Positions 4,413 to 5,337 of a DNA stretch of 5,337 nt are shown piece after piece. The position numbers were made by a program, and so were the translations under genes. The stretch comes from CAZDSS01 sp964508185 (GTDB lineage Bacteria; Pseudomonadota; Alphaproteobacteria; Sphingomonadales; Govanellaceae), in the NCBI GenBank assembly GCA_964508185.1, contig CAZDSS010000148.1:1-5337 (forward strand), read 5' to 3'. Numbering within the stretch: position 1 is the stretch's first letter; each line of letters begins with the position of its first letter. The notes below the pieces were generated by a model. That model did no database searches. It had not been told where the DNA came from and saw only the letters and a list, made by a program, of their open reading frames with translations.

Positions 4413-5337
4413 TGCCGGGGGGAGAGACTGCGCAGGTGATAGCCCCGGGGCGTCACCAGATCCGCAAGCCCCTGAACGGCGTAGGAACGCCCGATCCCGG
4501 ACCGGCGCATGCCGCCCCAGGGCAGGAACATGTCCGCATGGTCACAGCGATTGACATAGAACACACCGGTCTCAAGCTGCCGCCCGAGCGCGAGCGCCCG
4601 CTCCTGGTCGGTGGACCAGATGGAGGCGGTGAGGCCATAATCGGTGTCGTTCATGAGCGATACGGCCGTCTCGTCATCGGGCACCGCCATCACCGGCACC
4701 ACGGGGCCGAAGGTCTCTTCACGCATGATGGCCATGGAATGATCGGCGTCGAGGAGAACCTGCGGCGCAACATAGGCGGATCCCGGCCGCACCAGCGGCG
4801 ATTGCGGGGCGGGCAGGGCGGCTTTTGCGCCCTTTGCCAGCGCATCCTCCACAAGGCCGCCGATCCGCTCCGCCGCGGCGACCGAGACCACGGGCCCGAT
4901 ATAGCTCTTGTCTTCCACCGGATGCCCGATGGTCACCTGGGCCGCAGCGGCCGTGAAGCGGTCCAGGAATTCGCGATATATGTCCCTGTGCACATAGATG
5001 CGCTCCACGGAACAGCAGGATTGCCCCGCATTGCCGAAACAGCCCTCGATCAGATCGTCCATGATCAGGTCGAGGGGCGCGTCAGGCCGCAGATACAGCG
5101 GATCCTTGCCGCCGAGCTCCAGGCCGAAGCGCGTGAAGGTGCCCCGCCCGGCGTCATAAACCGCCTGTCCGCCGCGGGTGGAGCCAATGAACTGCACCAT
5201 GTCCACCAGGCCGGAGCCGATCAGCGCCTCCGCATCCGCATGCTGCATATGGAGGGCCTGGAACACGCCCGCGGCGAGGCCCGCCTCGGCCGCCGCCTCG
5301 GCGAACAGCTCGGCGACCAGGGCGGTTTGCGGCGAAT
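4409..5337 (-). CDS. NAD(P)-dependent aldehyde dehydrogenase, C-terminal 308 residues (5' end outside window)
   Basis: This enzyme oxidises an aldehyde to its carboxylate. The frame is open to the window edge and begins SPQTALVAELFAEAA, so about 150-180 N-terminal residues are missing from view. Fragment numbering: FIGSTRGG (49-56) is the nucleotide-binding loop, LELGGKDP (72-79) carries the general-base glutamate E73, and CFGNAGQSCCS (99-109) carries the catalytic cysteine C107. EETFGPVVPV (206-215) and PWGGMRRSGIGR (272-283) are the conserved late motifs. All key residues are present, so the enzyme should be active. It is the first visible gene of a three-gene operon and shares GTGA with the amidohydrolase start. 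By context the substrate may be an amino-aldehyde or its N-acyl form, but ALDH sequence alone does not show it. An internal GTG at 5266 is not the start, because conserved ALDH sequence continues upstream of it. Confidence 0.93.
   Translation of the reverse strand, partial: SPQTALVAELFAEAAAEAGLAAGVFQALHMQHADAEALIGSGLVDMVQFIGSTRGGQAVYDAGRGTFTRFGLELGGKDPLYLRPDAPLDLIMDDLIEGCFGNAGQSCCSVERIYVHRDIYREFLDRFTAAAAQVTIGHPVEDKSYIGPVVSVAAAERIGGLVEDALAKGAKAALPAPQSPLVRPGSAYVAPQVLLDADHSMAIMREETFGPVVPVMAVPDDETAVSLMNDTDYGLTASIWSTDQERALALGRQLETGVFYVNRCDHADMFLPWGGMRRSGIGRSYAVQGLADLVTPRGYHLRSLSPRQ

Noticed and set aside
1..5337. CRISPR array, insertion sequence or transposase
   Set aside because: No regularly spaced direct repeats, no transposase frame and no convincing terminal inverted repeats with target duplication were seen. 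The junctions near 2608 and 2753 lack visible element ends.

Overview
The window looks like a piece of a high-GC alphaproteobacterial genome. The clearest taxonomic hint is a broken copy of a DUF2842-type small membrane protein, a family I know mainly from Alphaproteobacteria. The thiolase-like protein, BetI-like TetR regulator, PuuR-like XRE-cupin regulator and COG3931-type amidohydrolase also fit that group. Every gene I can support is on the minus strand, so transcription runs from high to low coordinates.

Right part (about 5337 to 3007): a tightly packed operon of three genes. It begins with an aldehyde dehydrogenase cut by the window edge. A 4-nt overlap leads into an N-formylglutamate-amidohydrolase family protein, and 8 nt later comes an XRE-cupin regulator. 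This is a dehydrogenase, an amidohydrolase and a regulator, as expected of a small catabolic module for an amine or amino-acid derivative. The substrate cannot be read from the window.

Middle (about 2998 to 2569): a small gene graveyard. A Nudix hydrolase gene with an excellent ribosome binding site stops making sense after about 62 codons, in the middle of its Nudix box. A 13-codon out-of-frame tail ending in a stop follows, then a DUF2842-type gene that has its own Shine-Dalgarno sequence but is cut off after about 32 codons. At least two deletion or recombination junctions therefore lie within about 150 bp.

Left-centre (2541 to 356): a TetR/BetI-like regulator and, 41 bp downstream, a 501-residue thiolase-like protein. 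The latter resembles thiolase-like protein type 1 (TLP1) and has no cysteine at the usual nucleophile position. A perfect TTATTA-N3-TAATAA dyad 24 bp upstream of the regulator is the best operator candidate in the window. It sits inside the end of the dead DUF2842 frame.

Left end (355 to 1): base composition looks less GC-rich by eye. An intergenic stretch of about 227 bp holds a hairpin after the thiolase stop and a nested imperfect inverted repeat of about 81 bp. Beyond it lie the first 42 codons of a gene cut by the window edge. Its N-terminus resembles HNH-endonuclease proteins I associate with accessory or defence regions. This end may be the edge of an island, but most of that gene lies outside the window.
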